Source: Mytilus californianus (taxonomy: Eukaryota > Mollusca > Bivalvia > Mytilida > Mytilidae). Taken from it: 64,000 bases of DNA. Made by a program: the position numbers and the translations under genes. The notes beneath the pieces are model-generated. The model made no database searches and was not told the origin of the DNA. It saw only the letters and a program-made list of their open reading frames with translations. Shown here one piece after another: positions 11,130 through 51,264 of this stretch (position 1 is the stretch's first letter; each line of letters starts with the position of its first letter). The stretch is taken from NCBI RefSeq assembly GCF_021869535.1, contig NW_026262668.1:21209732-21273731 (forward strand), given 5' to 3'.

Positions 11130-12232
11130 CAGAGGTATGTCAAGCGTTTTTGTAATTTTGATAGGTAATGCAAATAAAAAAATCCAAATGGCAATATTTA
11201 AACGTGTAAACTATGCAAAATATTCAAAGTCAATGAACCAATGGAAATTAGAAATGCCAATACTTATAAAACTGTATACCAAATATCATGGACTTATCAT
11301 AAGTGGTTTCCTTTACGGTAACCTAAACACAAACTTTAATGTGTAAACAATGTAACAGATTCAAAGTCAATGAACCATGCTGAAGGGGTGGGGGCCATAT
11401 AATCACCATGGAGCCTTGCAAATGCTAATACAACTTCATACCCTATGCCATTGGCTTAACATAAGCGGTTCCTATAAACTGATCTAATCACAAACTTAAC
11501 ATGTTAACTATGAAAAACATTCAAAGTCAATAGTCCATGGCTGGGGGAGCGGAGTCAAATAATTTCCATGGAAATGAGATGTGCCAATGCTTTTAAATAC
11601 CAAATATCATTGACCAACCATTAGTGGTTCCCCATTAACTGACCTAATCACAAACAAATACATTTAAAATAAGCACAAGTTTCAAAGTAAAAACAGACCA
11701 TGACTGAGGGGGCTGGGGCAAAATAATATTAATGGAAATGAGATGCGCAAAGTCTAATACAATTAAATACCAAATATCATTGACCTTCCACTTGTGGTTC
11801 CCCATTAACTGACCTTATCACAAACTAATACATGTAATGTAAGCAAAAGTTTCAAAGTCAATAGACCATAACTGAAGGGCAGGGCCAAATAGCCTCCATG
11901 AAAATGAGATGTGCCAATGCTTATGCAACTGCATACCAAATATCATTGAACTCCCACTAGTGATTCCCCATTAACTGACCTAATCACAAACTAATACATG
12001 TAAAGAAGCAAAAAATTTCAAAGTCAATAGACAATGACTGAAGGCGGGGCCAAATAGTCTCCGTGGAAATAATATGTGCCAATGCTTATTCAACTGCATA
12101 CCAAATATCATTGACATACCCTTGTTGTTCCTATAAACTGACCAAATCACAAACTAAGGTATTGTTGACGCCGCTGTCGGAAACAGCACTCCTGTCTCGC
12201 TATTTGACTCTGTCAAGGCGAGACAAAAATCA
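11130..12232. repeat. Diverged tandem array, unit about 165 bp
   Basis: Landmark TTCAAAGTCAATAGACC recurs in variants near 11225, 11354, 11519, 11681, 11850 and 12018. Each copy is followed by blocks like GAAATGAGATGTGCCAATGC, CATACCAAATATCATTGAC and TTCCCCATTAACTGACC. The array ends near 12165-12232 in GACGCCGCTGTCGG and TGTCTCGC...GGCGAGACAAAA. A related terminal motif closes the repeat at 34860-35820. This is probably one dispersed element with internal tandem units. Confidence 0.65.
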
Positions 12233-12829
12233 TCAAATGTTCAAGTCAAGACAACTAGAAATGCTAAATACTAAATATAGGCTCTCGTTATTTTCTATAT
12301 GAGTAGTTTACCGGTTTTAGATATCATGAATGGATTAAGAAGATAAATCAAGGTTACATACACTTGGCAAAATTATAAATATGGCAGGAATTTACACAAG
12401 TGTAACGTATCAATTGAGATATGTAAAACGCCTGGCGAATTAATGTGCTGAGATTATGGTTATTGGGAAATCAGAGCTAGCTAATCAGACAATTAAATTC
12501 ACCACGTTTGACATAGATTCAAATTCGAAGTGTGTAAATATCGAGGAAAAGATCAAGATATGAAGCAAACCTTCTCTTTTTGATCGTATCCTTCATCTTT
12601 AAATGGTTGTCACAGCCATTTAAAAGTTTTTAGACAATCAAAGGAAAGTGCAGTTGTAAACTTAACGTAACTTTAAACCAACTGATTATGTAGAATGAAT
12701 AAAAGAAATAAAAAATTGACTTATTTCAGATGCATGTCGGAAATTTATAAGGCAATATACAAAGGTCAATATATTCACTCATGTTAAGACTCCCATAGCA
12801 AGGCATTTGAATCTATGACGGATCTAAAA
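12233..12829. other. No gene seen
   Basis: Unassigned AT-rich sequence. An acceptor-like TTATTTCAG near 12730 precedes a short open stretch with no recognisable domain. Confidence 0.4.
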
Positions 12830-13400
12830 ACTTTAAAAGTGAGAAATCAATGTAGGACAGGCCCCAATAACCTCCATGAAAATGAGATATGTCAATGCTT
12901 TTAATACTACATACCAATATCCATTAACTTATCATAAGTGGTTCCCTATAAACTACCATAAAAAAAACCAACAATCTAATGAACCATAATGATTTGGCAA
13001 TCTTATATATTTTCAATGGAAATTAGACTTGCAAATGCTTATACAACAGCATACTAAGTATCATTGACTTAACATTAGTGGTTCATCTTAAACTGATCTG
13101 ATTACATACACATGTAGTTTAAAAAAGTTTTGAAGTCAATGAATCATGATGTGCGTTGAGATAAGAAAATCTCTATGGAAATTAAATGTGCCAATGCTCA
13201 TACAACTGCATACCAAATATCATTAACATACCACAAGTAGTTCCCCATAAAATGACCTAATCAAAAACTAGCACATGTCAATTAAGCAAAAGTTTCAAAG
13301 TCAATAGACCACGACTGAGGTGGCAGGCCAAACAATCACCATGGAAATGAGATGTTCCATCAATGCTAATACAGCTGCTATCTAATTATCATTAACATAC
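12830..13400. repeat. More units of the 165-bp array
   Basis: Further diverged copies of the same blocks (ATGAGATATGTCAATGC near 12882, CATACCAAATATCATTAAC near 13207, AAGTTTCAAAGTCAATAGAC near 13287) continue the array seen at 11130-12232. Confidence 0.55.
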
Positions 13401-13414
13401 CATTGGTCAGTTAG

Positions 13415-13585
13415 AGCCTTTACACTTGGAAGAATATCCAGTGACACAGTAAGAGCCTTTACACTTGGCAGAATATCCAGTGACACAGTAAGAGCCTTTA
13501 TACTTGACAGAATATCCAGTGACACATTAAGAGCCTTTACACTTGACAGAATATCCAGCGACACAGTAATAGCCTTTACAAGCCC
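13415..13585 (-). repeat. 42-bp minisatellite, four units
   Basis: Four tandem units of 42 bp. On the minus strand one frame reads KGSYCVTGYSAKC per unit, with one unit interrupted by a stop. Upstream sequence belongs to the neighbouring dispersed repeat, so I do not call a gene. Confidence 0.6.
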
Positions 13586-13619
13586 TTTCTTGATGAAAAG
13601 CCATGCCATCTTTACAGTA

Positions 13620-14121
13620 AAACAAGCATTCTTAGAGTATTGCATAACAATCCCCTACCTGTTAAAATTTCATAATACTGGAACAAAATGCTATACTTGA
13701 TCTATAACTTGTCATGGTGTAAACTATATAACAAATATCAAGTCAATATCTTCAAGCATGATGAAAAAGGTGTGGAAACTGATTATTTGAGTGAATTGTC
13801 CAAGGACCATAACTCTGCACAAAATCATCAGACAGGAACAAAATTCATACTTGATCTGTAACTTGTCATTATAAAACTACATACCAATTATCAAATGAAC
13901 ATCTTCAAGCATGACCAAAAAAGAGTGGAAAACTGATTATTTGGGTGAATTTGCTAAGTCCATGGACCATAACTCTGGACAAAATCATCAGAACGGAACA
14001 AAATTTGAACTTGATTTGTAACTTGTCATGATGAAAATATATACCAAATATCAAATCAATATCTTCCAAGCATGAAGAAACAAAGTGTGGAAAACTGATT
14101 TGCCGGACTGACTGACGGATG

Positions 14122-14156
<35 letters not shown>

Positions 14157-14215
14157 GGAGTGCAAACCTAAAGTCCACTTCGACTTTGACGGTAGGGGAC
14201 TAATAACAAACAATA
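13620..14215 (-). repeat. Dispersed repeat with internal ~165-bp units and (ACAG)n
   Basis: Same family as 51183-51950 (opposite strand) and 34108-34765. Each copy has tandem units with CATAACTCTG(C/G)ACAAAATCATCAG and AACTTGTCATGATG, a tetranucleotide run (GACA)n near 14125-14155, and an end reading GAGTGCAAACCTAAAGTCC. Confidence 0.65.
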
Positions 14216-15039
14216 TATGAACTATGCTAATTGGCCGTACAAGATGCTTTTTTGGCCACAATGAAAGGTTAAGAATAAAAAAATATTTTCTAGCTTTTAT
14301 TAATTATAGATGTAAATTCAGTAAATAGATAAACAAATAAGTTAAAAAATAAAGAAAAATTACAGCAACTAAAAAGTGTTGGACGGAATCCATTTAAATC
14401 ACAGATTCTTTAACAAATATAACAAAAGAAACAATTTATACCTAAACTGCTTTGAATCTTAAGAAGCCATGCACAACAGGCATGAGCAAAGAGCAAGGTT
14501 TCTGTAACTATTCAATTCTCGTTCCCTGGTATTTAGAACAACAGATCATATTGTGAAAGTTATTAACCTTCAGAAAGAGAGTACCTAAATTGAAGTTTTT
14601 GACTAAATAAACCAGGGAATGTTTTTTTTTAAATGTTTCTTCTATGATTGCTCGCTGTCAATTGTAAAAAAATAATAACTGGTTTTACAAGACAAAAACA
14701 CATAAAATAGTATGTATTTTACAACATTTTACAGTAATATCTACACTTTACAAGTAAAAATATGCAGATCAAATTTCATAACATTGAGGAATGTCAAAAA
14801 TCTGTACAGATACTACAAATATGATCAGTAAGAGAAATGTGATATTTATCAATGAGACAACATAACAATACAATAAAACAATGTATTCTCAATTATCATG
14901 TATACAATGAATGTTTTACTGTGAATTTCCTATAGATCATATCAGGCAAGGATTGGTTAAAAAAATACCTAGCTTTCAGAAAGAATCTGTACATGAAAAA
15001 TTATTACGAGAACCAGGTTATGCTTAAACATTGATATCT
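14216..15039. other. No gene seen downstream of KIFAP3
   Basis: AT-rich sequence. A TTTATT at 14296-14301 is AATAAA on the minus strand and could be a distal KIFAP3 poly(A) signal, but at more than 1.7 kb past the stop this is weak. Confidence 0.35.
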
Positions 15040-15490
15040 GTTTTTTTAGACATAAAAGAAGAATGTGTCTGAGGACATAAATGCCCGCTCAGCTTTGCAA
15101 TTTTCCAAGTTAAAAAGGGGCATAACTCTATACCTGTAAATGACTCACAACCAACATTTGAACTCTGTCTGCATGTTGTGATTCTTAGCATTGTGTACCA
15201 GTTTCATAAATTAGGATGAGACCAAATTAAGTTCAGAGTGCAGAAATAAAAAAAAATTGCAATTTTGTCAAATTTTTAAGGGCATAACTCTAGAACGGTA
15301 AGTGTCTCATAGACTAAATTCAAACTCGGCAAGTTTTGGTTCTAAGCATTGTGTATGAATTTCATAAACTTCCGATGAGAAAAACTTAAGTTAGAGTGGG
15401 AAAAAGAAAATGGCATGGACGGATGAACAGAAGGACAGTCAAAGGAAACACTAAATGCCACCCCGCTATGGTGGGGGGCATAAAAAAAAT
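15040..15490 (+). repeat. Dispersed repeat ending in a GC-rich hairpin
   Basis: Two diverged units start with GGGGCATAACTCTATACC and GGGCATAACTCTAGAACGG, about 175 bp apart. The copy ends in the stem-loop TGCCACCCCGCTATGGTGGG next to GGGCATAAAAA. The same end type closes the short copy at 27275-27437. A 3' hairpin resembles Helitron ends, but the CTRR terminus is not seen. Confidence 0.55.
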
Positions 15491-16043
15491 CATGAGTTCA
15501 ATTAAAACTACATTATTTATATGTGTGTAAATTAATGACAAAGCTAGACTTTAAAATTGTTAATTTAACAATGCAAAAATCCTCCAATTGTAGCCATACT
15601 GTAATTTACAACTAGTCATTAAGGAGACACTACTTTAAATATCATTTTTTTTCTGAAAAATGAACATAAGAGCACAATTTTTGCCAAATCAGGCAGGATG
15701 TACCACTAAATATGTGTGCACAAAAAGACCAGTCAAGTCAAGAATGCCAAGCATTTGCTAGGCCTAAGCATTTGTGAGACAGTTCTATAATTAAAAGAAA
15801 ATTGAATAAGAAACTAGGAATATTTTCATTAATCCTACCCAATCAGGTTACACAATGATTATCAAATGGTTTCCATAAGGAACTGGAAATTCTATCAAAT
15901 GTTTTGCAACATCCAACATATTGTTAGGTACTTGTTTATCCAATTCAGTTCCCTGGTTTTATCCACCTATAAATCAAACCCTCTGTCATGTGCACTTCTA
16001 TGATCTTGGTTAAACTACAAATACATTAAAACTTCTCAAAAGT
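15491..16043 (-). other. KIFAP3 3' flank, probable 3' UTR
   Basis: Directly downstream of the KIFAP3 stop codon on the minus strand. No coding signal is present and no convincing AATAAA was found within it. Confidence 0.35.
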
Positions 16044-42593
<26,550 letters not shown>

Positions 42594-42964
42594 TTTGAAC
42601 TATTCTTATTTGAGTTTTAACATAAAATTACTGAACGTTCATTCGATTCGGATGTCCATGGCAAAATATTTATGAATCTGGTTTCTTAACTTCTTGATAT
42701 AGGAAATAAGTATAACAAAGTTCGGAAACCAGTTAAATATAGTCTTTAACCAAACATAATAACATAAATTAAAAAAAAACGGTTAAATAGAAATACATTT
42801 TTTTATGATAAACTATTTTATCAAAACTTGATACTCTACAAGTTATTAATAGATATATTCAGCATAGTTAATATAGAGATTAAAATTTTATACTGGTTTC
42901 CACATTTTCGCAGAAGAAGGCAAAATATTTAATAAATGAGCAGGAAACCAGTCTCCAGAACAAC
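42594..42964. promoter_or_regulatory. Head-to-head KIFAP3 / NTMT1 intergenic region
   Basis: Only 371 bp separate the KIFAP3 ATG (minus strand) from the NTMT1 ATG (plus strand), so this interval must contain one or both 5' UTRs and probably a shared divergent promoter. It is AT-rich with no CpG-rich core and no clear TATA box. An acceptor-like CACATTTTCGCAG ends at about 42914, so an upstream untranslated NTMT1 exon cannot be excluded. Confidence 0.5.
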
Positions 42965-43114
42965 ATGGATCAAGGAACAGAAAAATTTTACGGTGATGCC
43001 AAGAAACATTGGGAGTCAATTCCTCCAACAGTTGATGGAATGTTGGGTGGATTTGCAAAAATTTCACCTACAGATATTAATGGTTCAAGAGAGTTTATTA
43101 GACCATTTATAACG
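42965..43114 (+). CDS. NTMT1: NTMT1 exon 1
   Basis: ATG 42965; encodes MDQGTEKFYGDAKKHWESIP and PTVDGMLGGFAKISPTDING, ending FIRPFIT. Donor ACG/GTAAAC, phase 0. The open frame beyond 43114 is intron read-through. Confidence 0.92.
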
Positions 43115-46100
43115 GTAAACAATAAACACACAAAACCTTTCATTTTTATTTTCAGGGCAAATCGTTGCCTAGTCAAAATTATCAGAACCTAATCAAAGTC
43201 ATTTCGGCATTTGGTTAATCAATTCGGCACCTGATATCCCAATAATGAATTCTAGTCACTTCGGCACTTGGTTAAATCGGCACCTCGTCAAATCGGGACC
43301 TGGTTAATTCAACACTGATGCAGTTATTTCGGCACCCACAATAAAAATTGTTTTGCAAGTAAACTTTTAAAGACTTTGTTTTTCATGAATTATTTTTAAT
43401 ATGAGGCAGGCATTACCTGTGAAAGGGGACGAAGTCTATTTAAATTTTTTTTTTAATTCAAACATATTTTAGATATAAGTTCTAAATCTGTTAAAAAAGA
43501 AACAGAAATACCGTAACGTTTCCGATTTTGGTTCTGTTGTTAGGAATTTTAGTTGTGACGTTATTTTAGTTATGACGTCATATTCAATGTAAACAAAGAA
43601 ACGCTATCATCAGGTAACGTTATTTCATATCAAAGAATAATTTAATAGAAATGAAATTGTTATTGTGTTCCTTCCTATATTTTACTGGACTGATAAATAT
43701 ATATTTCACTCAAAGTCTCATGACAAACGAAATAGGAAGAAGGAAGTAGATTTCTGCGCAAATGCCGGAATTAAAAAAAGTTACAAAAAAAAAGTTAACG
43801 ATTTTGAGTTTATTAGTACAATGAAAATTTCAGGAAATTTTCCCAATTTTTTTTTTTTTATCGATTTTTCTACTGTAATAGGGGACTTCGTCCCCTTAAT
43901 ATTTTCACTCGAGGTGTCAAGGTATATTTGTTTTTTTTTAATTATAAAACATCAAAAACTACCAGAAAATTGTTAAAACAACAAAAGGGTCATTGTTTGT
44001 AATTGATATAAGTTTTTAAAGTGATAACCAACCAAAACATCATTAATGCTAATTATTCTCAAATAAAAAGGAAAGAAAACAGCAAAATAAAATTAGATGC
44101 CAGCTGAATTATCAAACGCCAAAATGACTGTAAATAAGTGCCGATTTGACTAGATGCTGATTTGATCAAATGCTAATTGACTTTTTCTATAGGTGCTGAT
44201 TTGACTTGTACCCAGTAACAAACTTGGACTATAACAAAATCAGCCTTGGACTACTAGAAGAAAATAAGTATGATGATTGATGTTATTTTCTTTATTTTGA
44301 AATTAATTATCAGTATTTCATGACTTTATTTTAGATCAATTTAGAGTTTAAGAATAATTGAGTAATTTATTTTGAACATTTTACAAGCAAGACATATAAA
44401 TTACGATAACAATATATAAAAAAGAAAAGTAAGGCTAATTTCAAGTTACCATTTATTTGTCTTTTCTTTTCTTTTCTCTTATTTTTCTTTTCTTTTCTTT
44501 TCTCTTATTTTTCTTTTCTTTTTAAAATTATTTATCATATGCATGACTTATTTGATTGAACTGGAAATATGACATCATACTGCCATGTGTATTGTTGACA
44601 CCTTTTTAATCACCTTGATTTAACTAATAACTGGCATGTGTACTGCTGACACCTTTTTAATCACCTTGATTTAACTAATAACTGGCATGTGTACTGCTGA
44701 CACCTTTTTAATCACCTTGATTTAACTAATAACTGGCATGTGTACTGCTGACACCTTTTTAATCACCTTGATTTAACTAATAACTGGCATGTGTACTTCT
44801 GACACCTTTTTAAATATCCAAGTGAGAACATAACTGCCTGTAATTACATGAAATTGTAATTAACCAAATGCTCAAATTCAAATTCTTTATTAACTTTGAG
44901 CCTTATGGCTCATCAGTGTATTCAAATACAGTATATATACATTGTACATATGGCATATTACAAACTATATTAACAATACATGTATGTATAAATAATAATA
45001 GGATAAGATATTTTATTAATCAATCATGGTGCCCAAAATTTGAACTATACAATCAAATGAATTACAAAATAAAGCACAGTATCATAAGAAATAATACTCT
45101 GGTATTCAATGAAAAATTCATTCAGCAAACAGTCTGGACCATGACTTCTGTCACTTTTAAGTTCATGAGTTGCCTTTAATATCTCATCAGCAGTAATATC
45201 TGCATCTAACTCATCAAAAACACAGTCGTTATTAATCACTTCAGGTCTCTTGTTACTAATATGCACACTTGATGCAAGTTCTTTGAAATAATAAAAAAAA
45301 GTCAGTAATGTTTAAATCACATTTCCTCTGATTTTTTTTCTCCTAAATAATGAATAAAATTTTCTTGGATTATCTTTCATTTGTTTACATGTAACATACA
45401 GTCAAGGGTACTACTTGTACAAGTTATTTTCATTTACTTGAAGAAGTAAATAATGATATACTTATATAAGTACATTTGTTATATTCATATTTTCTTATAA
45501 GGTTTGAATAATCTCCCCTTAATTTTCTCAAAAAAATTACTTCTATAAGTAATTTTTTTTACAATCCCTAAAATTCTCAAGTTTTGGGATGTTAAAACAT
45601 GCCTTAAACAATTTTTCTCTGGTTAGCTCATAATTTTTTATTAGAGTTCAACATTTCATCTCATTTATTCAACAAAGAAACTAATTGTGCAAAGATCTTA
45701 AGTAATTGCCCAAGGCCTCCAAAAATTGCCCCTTGGAGGCTTGTAAATGAGCAGTGTTTTGAAGATAACAGACAAATGAGATTTTCATTGTCCATGATTA
45801 GTAAAGACATCTGCAAAGGACAAACCATTGAAAATTCTATTAGAGCAAAAAAGTCCTGAGAAATTCAAGAAAAGAAGATTTTTTACTTGTATAAGTAAAA
45901 TAATCTGAATGTCTAAGGGACATAACTAAGCCGTTAACATTATTTACCTATATATACAAGTAAATAAAATACACTTTTATAAGTATCTTACAAATTTACT
46001 TATATAAGTATACTAATATTTACTTCTTCAAGTAAATAACAATAACTTGTACAAGTAGTACCCTTGACTGACATACATGACATATGAATAGCCTTCCTGT

Positions 46101-49100
46101 CATGTATAACTACGTTTGTAATCTTTTACAGTAGTCAGTATATAGCACTTCTGTTCTAAACCTGGTTTATCGGTATTAATTCTCTGTTTCTGGCAGTTGC
46201 ACTTTGATTTCGAGTTTACTTTTGGCATTTGTTTAAAGAAATGAGCTGTCACATTTGTTAAGCACTGAGTGAAGTTATTCACACATAAGTCCATACCTAC
46301 TTGAGACAATATGTCCATGTTATCTATTGATTGTGTCTCAGAGTGATTATTTGTAATACTATTTGATAAAGAAAACACAAAGTTTACAAATTCTATTCCA
46401 GCAGATATCAACAAACATATCAATGCTTTCTTCGTTCAATGATATTTGATTATTTAATTTTACAGAGGATGAAGCACATGCAAAACACATCATGCACATA
46501 GAGCAATTTAAAAATCACACGAATAGCATATTTAAAACACACATAGCACAAAAAAAACATACAAAACACTCATTACACATACAAAACTGAAAGGCATATC
46601 TATGAGACAACATGCAGAAATAAATTGTCATTGTCAAAGCACATTTAAAGCACACATAGTACATTTAAAACACACCTAGCACATACTAAACATACATACA
46701 TGTACATGTAGCACATACAAAACACTAAGGCACATCTAAAAGACAATATACAAAAATAAATTGTCATTGTCAAAGCACATGAAACATAAGCATAAACATA
46801 GACAAGACACACTATAGAAGTTTAATTTACAGTTCAAAAACCTAGGTGTGGCTAGCCGTAGGTGTTATCACACTCCTGAAGTAGCTGGGGTGCTGTTATG
46901 TCACCATCGGTATACTGGTCCCATAACCCATGAAGGCGACCTTCCATCTCCTTTTTGCTAATAAGTCTGACTTCGTGTTCATAATAGATATTCTTTTAAA
47001 AACCAGTTGTTGGCATGACACGGGTTATGTTCTTCTCATATATGTTATGATGGTATGATACTAAACCCCTAACGGGAAGGATTGTGCCTGATATTCATAT
47101 GATGAAGACATAATCTTTCAATCAGTTTAATTGAAGTCTGGAGCTGGCATGTCAGTTAATTGCTAGTAGTCTGTTGTTATTTATGTATTATTGTCATTTT
47201 GTTTATTTTCTTTGGTTACATCTTCTGACATCAGACTCAGACTTCTCTTGAACTGAATTTTAATGTGCGTATTGTTATGCGTTTACTTTTCTACATCAGC
47301 TAGAGGTATAGGGGGAGGGTTGAGATCTCATAAACATGTTTAACCCCGCCTCATTTTTGCGCCTGTCCCAAGTCAGGAGCCTCTAGCCTTTGTTAGTCTT
47401 GTATTATTTTTAATTTTAGTTTCTTGTGTACAATTTGGAGTTTAGTATGGCGTTCATTATCTCTAAACTAGTATATATATTTGTTTAGGGGCCAGCTGAA
47501 GGACGCCTCCGGGTGCGGGAATTTCTCGCTGCATTGAAGACCTGTTGGTGACCTTCTGCTGTTGTCTGTTTTATGGTCGGGTTGTTGTCTCTTTGACACA
47601 TTCCCCATTTCCATTCTCAATTTTATTTAAATAAACTCATCATAGATACCAGGATAAAACTATCATCATTTCTGTCCAGGCTTTTGATGTTCACCTTTAA
47701 AATTTGTAACAAATCTTTTGAGACATTCAGAAAACACAGATTAAAATAGACATGATAGGAAGGCAAGTCGTTTTCACCTATTAACACATCATGAATAAAA
47801 AATACAAAAAAATCTATATTGTCATGATTGTGTTGTTTGTATGTTCTGACATAACATTTGAGTATTTATAGCTAGCTATAGTAAGTACAAGATTAACAAG
47901 ATTTATTGATAACACTCAGACACACAAATGTGTTACATGAGGTCAAAGTATAATACATAAACAATAAATGACAAAATAAACATGCAGTACTATTTTAAAA
48001 TGTAGAAATCAATTTGTAAATATTTTACAATAAACAAACAATATATTCTTAATCATGTTAATAAAAATTGAAAGTCGTTTGTATTTGTAGACTTCCATAT
48101 CAATACATATGGATAATAATCTTTCCATTTTAATGTATTGCATGATATATTGGTTTCTATACACTACAAACTGCTCAGAGTCTGAAAAGACCATATTTTG
48201 TGCTCGACCAGTAAAATCGAGCACAGATTTTACTCGACATTGTCTCGACAGTACTTAAATGTACTCGACTTTACTTAATATTATGTAGTTTGGTGTATTG
48301 CTGTCAAATTTAAGGATTTAATTAATCTAGGTCAAAAAAGCTAGAATTTGCAGTCGGACTAAATTCAGATAGTACACTTTAATTTTTTTTATAACTTTTT
48401 CAAATCAATTTGGATTTTCATCAAACTATTCATCTATCTCAGTTATATATTGATCTTACAGAATCCAAGGTCATTATGTAGTTTGGTGTATTGCTGTTGA
48501 ATTTAAGGATAAAATTAATCAAGGTCAAAAAAGCTAGAATTTCCATTTTGGACTAAATTCAGAAATTCTTTAACCTAAAAACCACACCTATACTGAGGGT
48601 TATTAAATCTTATTAAGGTGCTTCTTGTTTGGCAGGTGTTTTTTTTTTAAACTTAATTTTCCTAAATTCCTAAAAAAAAACTACATATAGATTCATGGTT
48701 ACATGCAATAGTTATATAATTATCTTTTTAATGAGGTAACAACAGCCAACAAAATCACTGAAATTGTGTAATTAACCTTATATTAGAAATATATCTATTA
48801 TTATAATTTGGGATAAAGTATTATAATATATATCAAAAAGGGATAAAACATTAAAGAAATTATTAAAATTTTTCTTCTGATTAGTTGTGAAGTATAAAGC
48901 AATACCTCCTGCTTGGGGCAAACTCATTAAAAAGATCACACCTACCAGAGAGTATTGAATTCTAAATAACATTCATTCAAAATTGCAACATCCTGTTAAA
49001 CTTAAATCGGAAGGCCTTTTGAATTCACTAGATAAGTAATACACAGTTTAAGAAAAGTAGGGCTTTCTTTTTACCTGTAAAACATACATGTACTGATGTA

Positions 49101-51230
49101 ATTAAACCTTATTAAAGTGCTTCTTGTATGCATGCCATGTCTTTAATTTTGACAAAAATTATTTAAATTTGATTAAAATAAATTTTTAATGTAACTTTGG
49201 AACACATTTCCTTTTTTAAAAGGTTAACAAGGGTTGCTATGAAAGTTCTATTATCATGATTCAGACTAAATTTGAAGGTCAAGACTAGTCGAGACAGGTC
49301 GAGACTGGTCAAGACTGGTTGAGACTGAGAAGAGACTAGTCAAGACTGGTCGAGCCTTGGTCGAGACCATTTCAGACTACACCAAGATCATCAAGTACTT
49401 AATCAGACTTATTAAGTAAAGTCGAGACCAATGTCGAGTACAGTTAAGTACTGTCGAGACAATGTCGAGACTAGTCGAGTAAAATCTGTGCTCGATTTTA
49501 CTGGTCGAGCACAAAATATGGTCTTTTCAGACTCTGAGCTGTTTGTAGTGATAATTAACAATACAATCATGTTGTCATCATATTTGATAAACTTAAAGTC
49601 TGTCTGAATAACAGTGATAGAAATTCAATGAAACTGATGATTATTGGTTAAAAGCATTGTTTTAATAAAGAAAATTATGAAAACTGGGAAATTTTAATAC
49701 ATACATATATATAATTTATGTCATTAATTGAGTAAATCCCTTAGGAATAACACCACTAATTCATAGCCCCTTGCTTTTTATGTTAAATTCTGCAACTTCA
49801 AGCATTCAAAGCTATTTTGTCTTATGTTTAAATAAAGTGGTAGTCATTTCATGTCAAAACTATACCTTATCCTGACTTGTGCTAAAAAAAATCAGCATAC
49901 ATTTAATTGCATATTAGAGCACACTGGTTCCCGGAAGTTGTGTAGTACAAAAACAGGTACTTCTGATGTGAGCAACAGGGCAAATATACCCTCCTATCTG
50001 AATTTCATATTTGTTTTATTATTCAAAAGAAAGTTTTAACAAGGGTTCTACAGTGATCACAAGTCCTTAAGCTTTTATTTGATAGCAAAATTATCCATAT
50101 ATTTTACTTATTGACAAAGTTACAGCTATGCGTAGGAACTATTATGTTTAAAATATGTACTACTTTCTTGTATGTTCTTTCTGACCAGGCGGAATTAGTG
50201 GTTCTATACCTTTTTAACCCGATTTTCGAAGTAAAAATCGGTTATTGATTTGGGGATGTACGGCGGGCGGACAGGTGTCTCTTCAATAACATGAAAACCC
50301 TTTGATAACATTTTTTCAAAATTAGATGTGTTGTTTCCTGCGACTAAATGAAGGTCAAGTTCAATTTTCACAATTTTTGCTTTTCTCGATTGTGAGTTAT
50401 CACCCTTTTTAATATCCATAGGTGGTATTTTTTTGTGATTGAGTTATTTTCCTTTGAACAGAAATTGTTAATTATATACATAAAGTTTGATTTTACTAAG
50501 CCTTTATAGATAATTTTCACCCATTTATATGTTCTGTTATCAGTTTACTAAACATATGGTTAATGTCTTATCTTGAGTGACAGATTTATTTGAAAATTTT
50601 CTGTTTTCTAAGTGTTGATGATTAAAAGCTATATAGGAGTAAATATAGTTAGAAATTTACTGTTCATTATTAGACATTTTGAAGATAATTACAGATAAGT
50701 TTTATAGATTTTTAAAAGACCTTGTATTAATGATAAATAAAATTTTTGATTTTTTTTTTCTTTTCTTTGGTAAATTGTAAATTGTTTGTTATTCTGTAAA
50801 AACTAATTTTCTGAATGCTATATATATTTTTTTCATTAGGTGAACTCCTTTCAAAACTTAGCTTATATTGTCTATTAATAAACATATTTAGATTTCTGAT
50901 TTTGGGCCCAGTTTTCAAGTTGGTCCAAATCGGGGTCCAAAATTAAACTGTGTTTGATTTCAACATAAATTGAATATATATAGGGTTCTTTGAAATGCTG
51001 TATCTAAACCTGTTTTTATTTTCATTATTAGTTAGATAATACCACATCGAGGTACAAAGGGTCCTAAATTAAACTTTTGTTTAATCAACAATTGAATTCT
51101 TGGGTTCTTTGATATGCTGATTTTAACAATGTTTGAGTGTTAACTCATATCTAATTTTAGAGAACTTAGTCATCACTGGTTGTTAGTCCCCTACCGATGA
51201 AGACGTAGGGGACTTTAGGTTTGCACTCCC

Positions 51231-51264
<34 letters not shown>

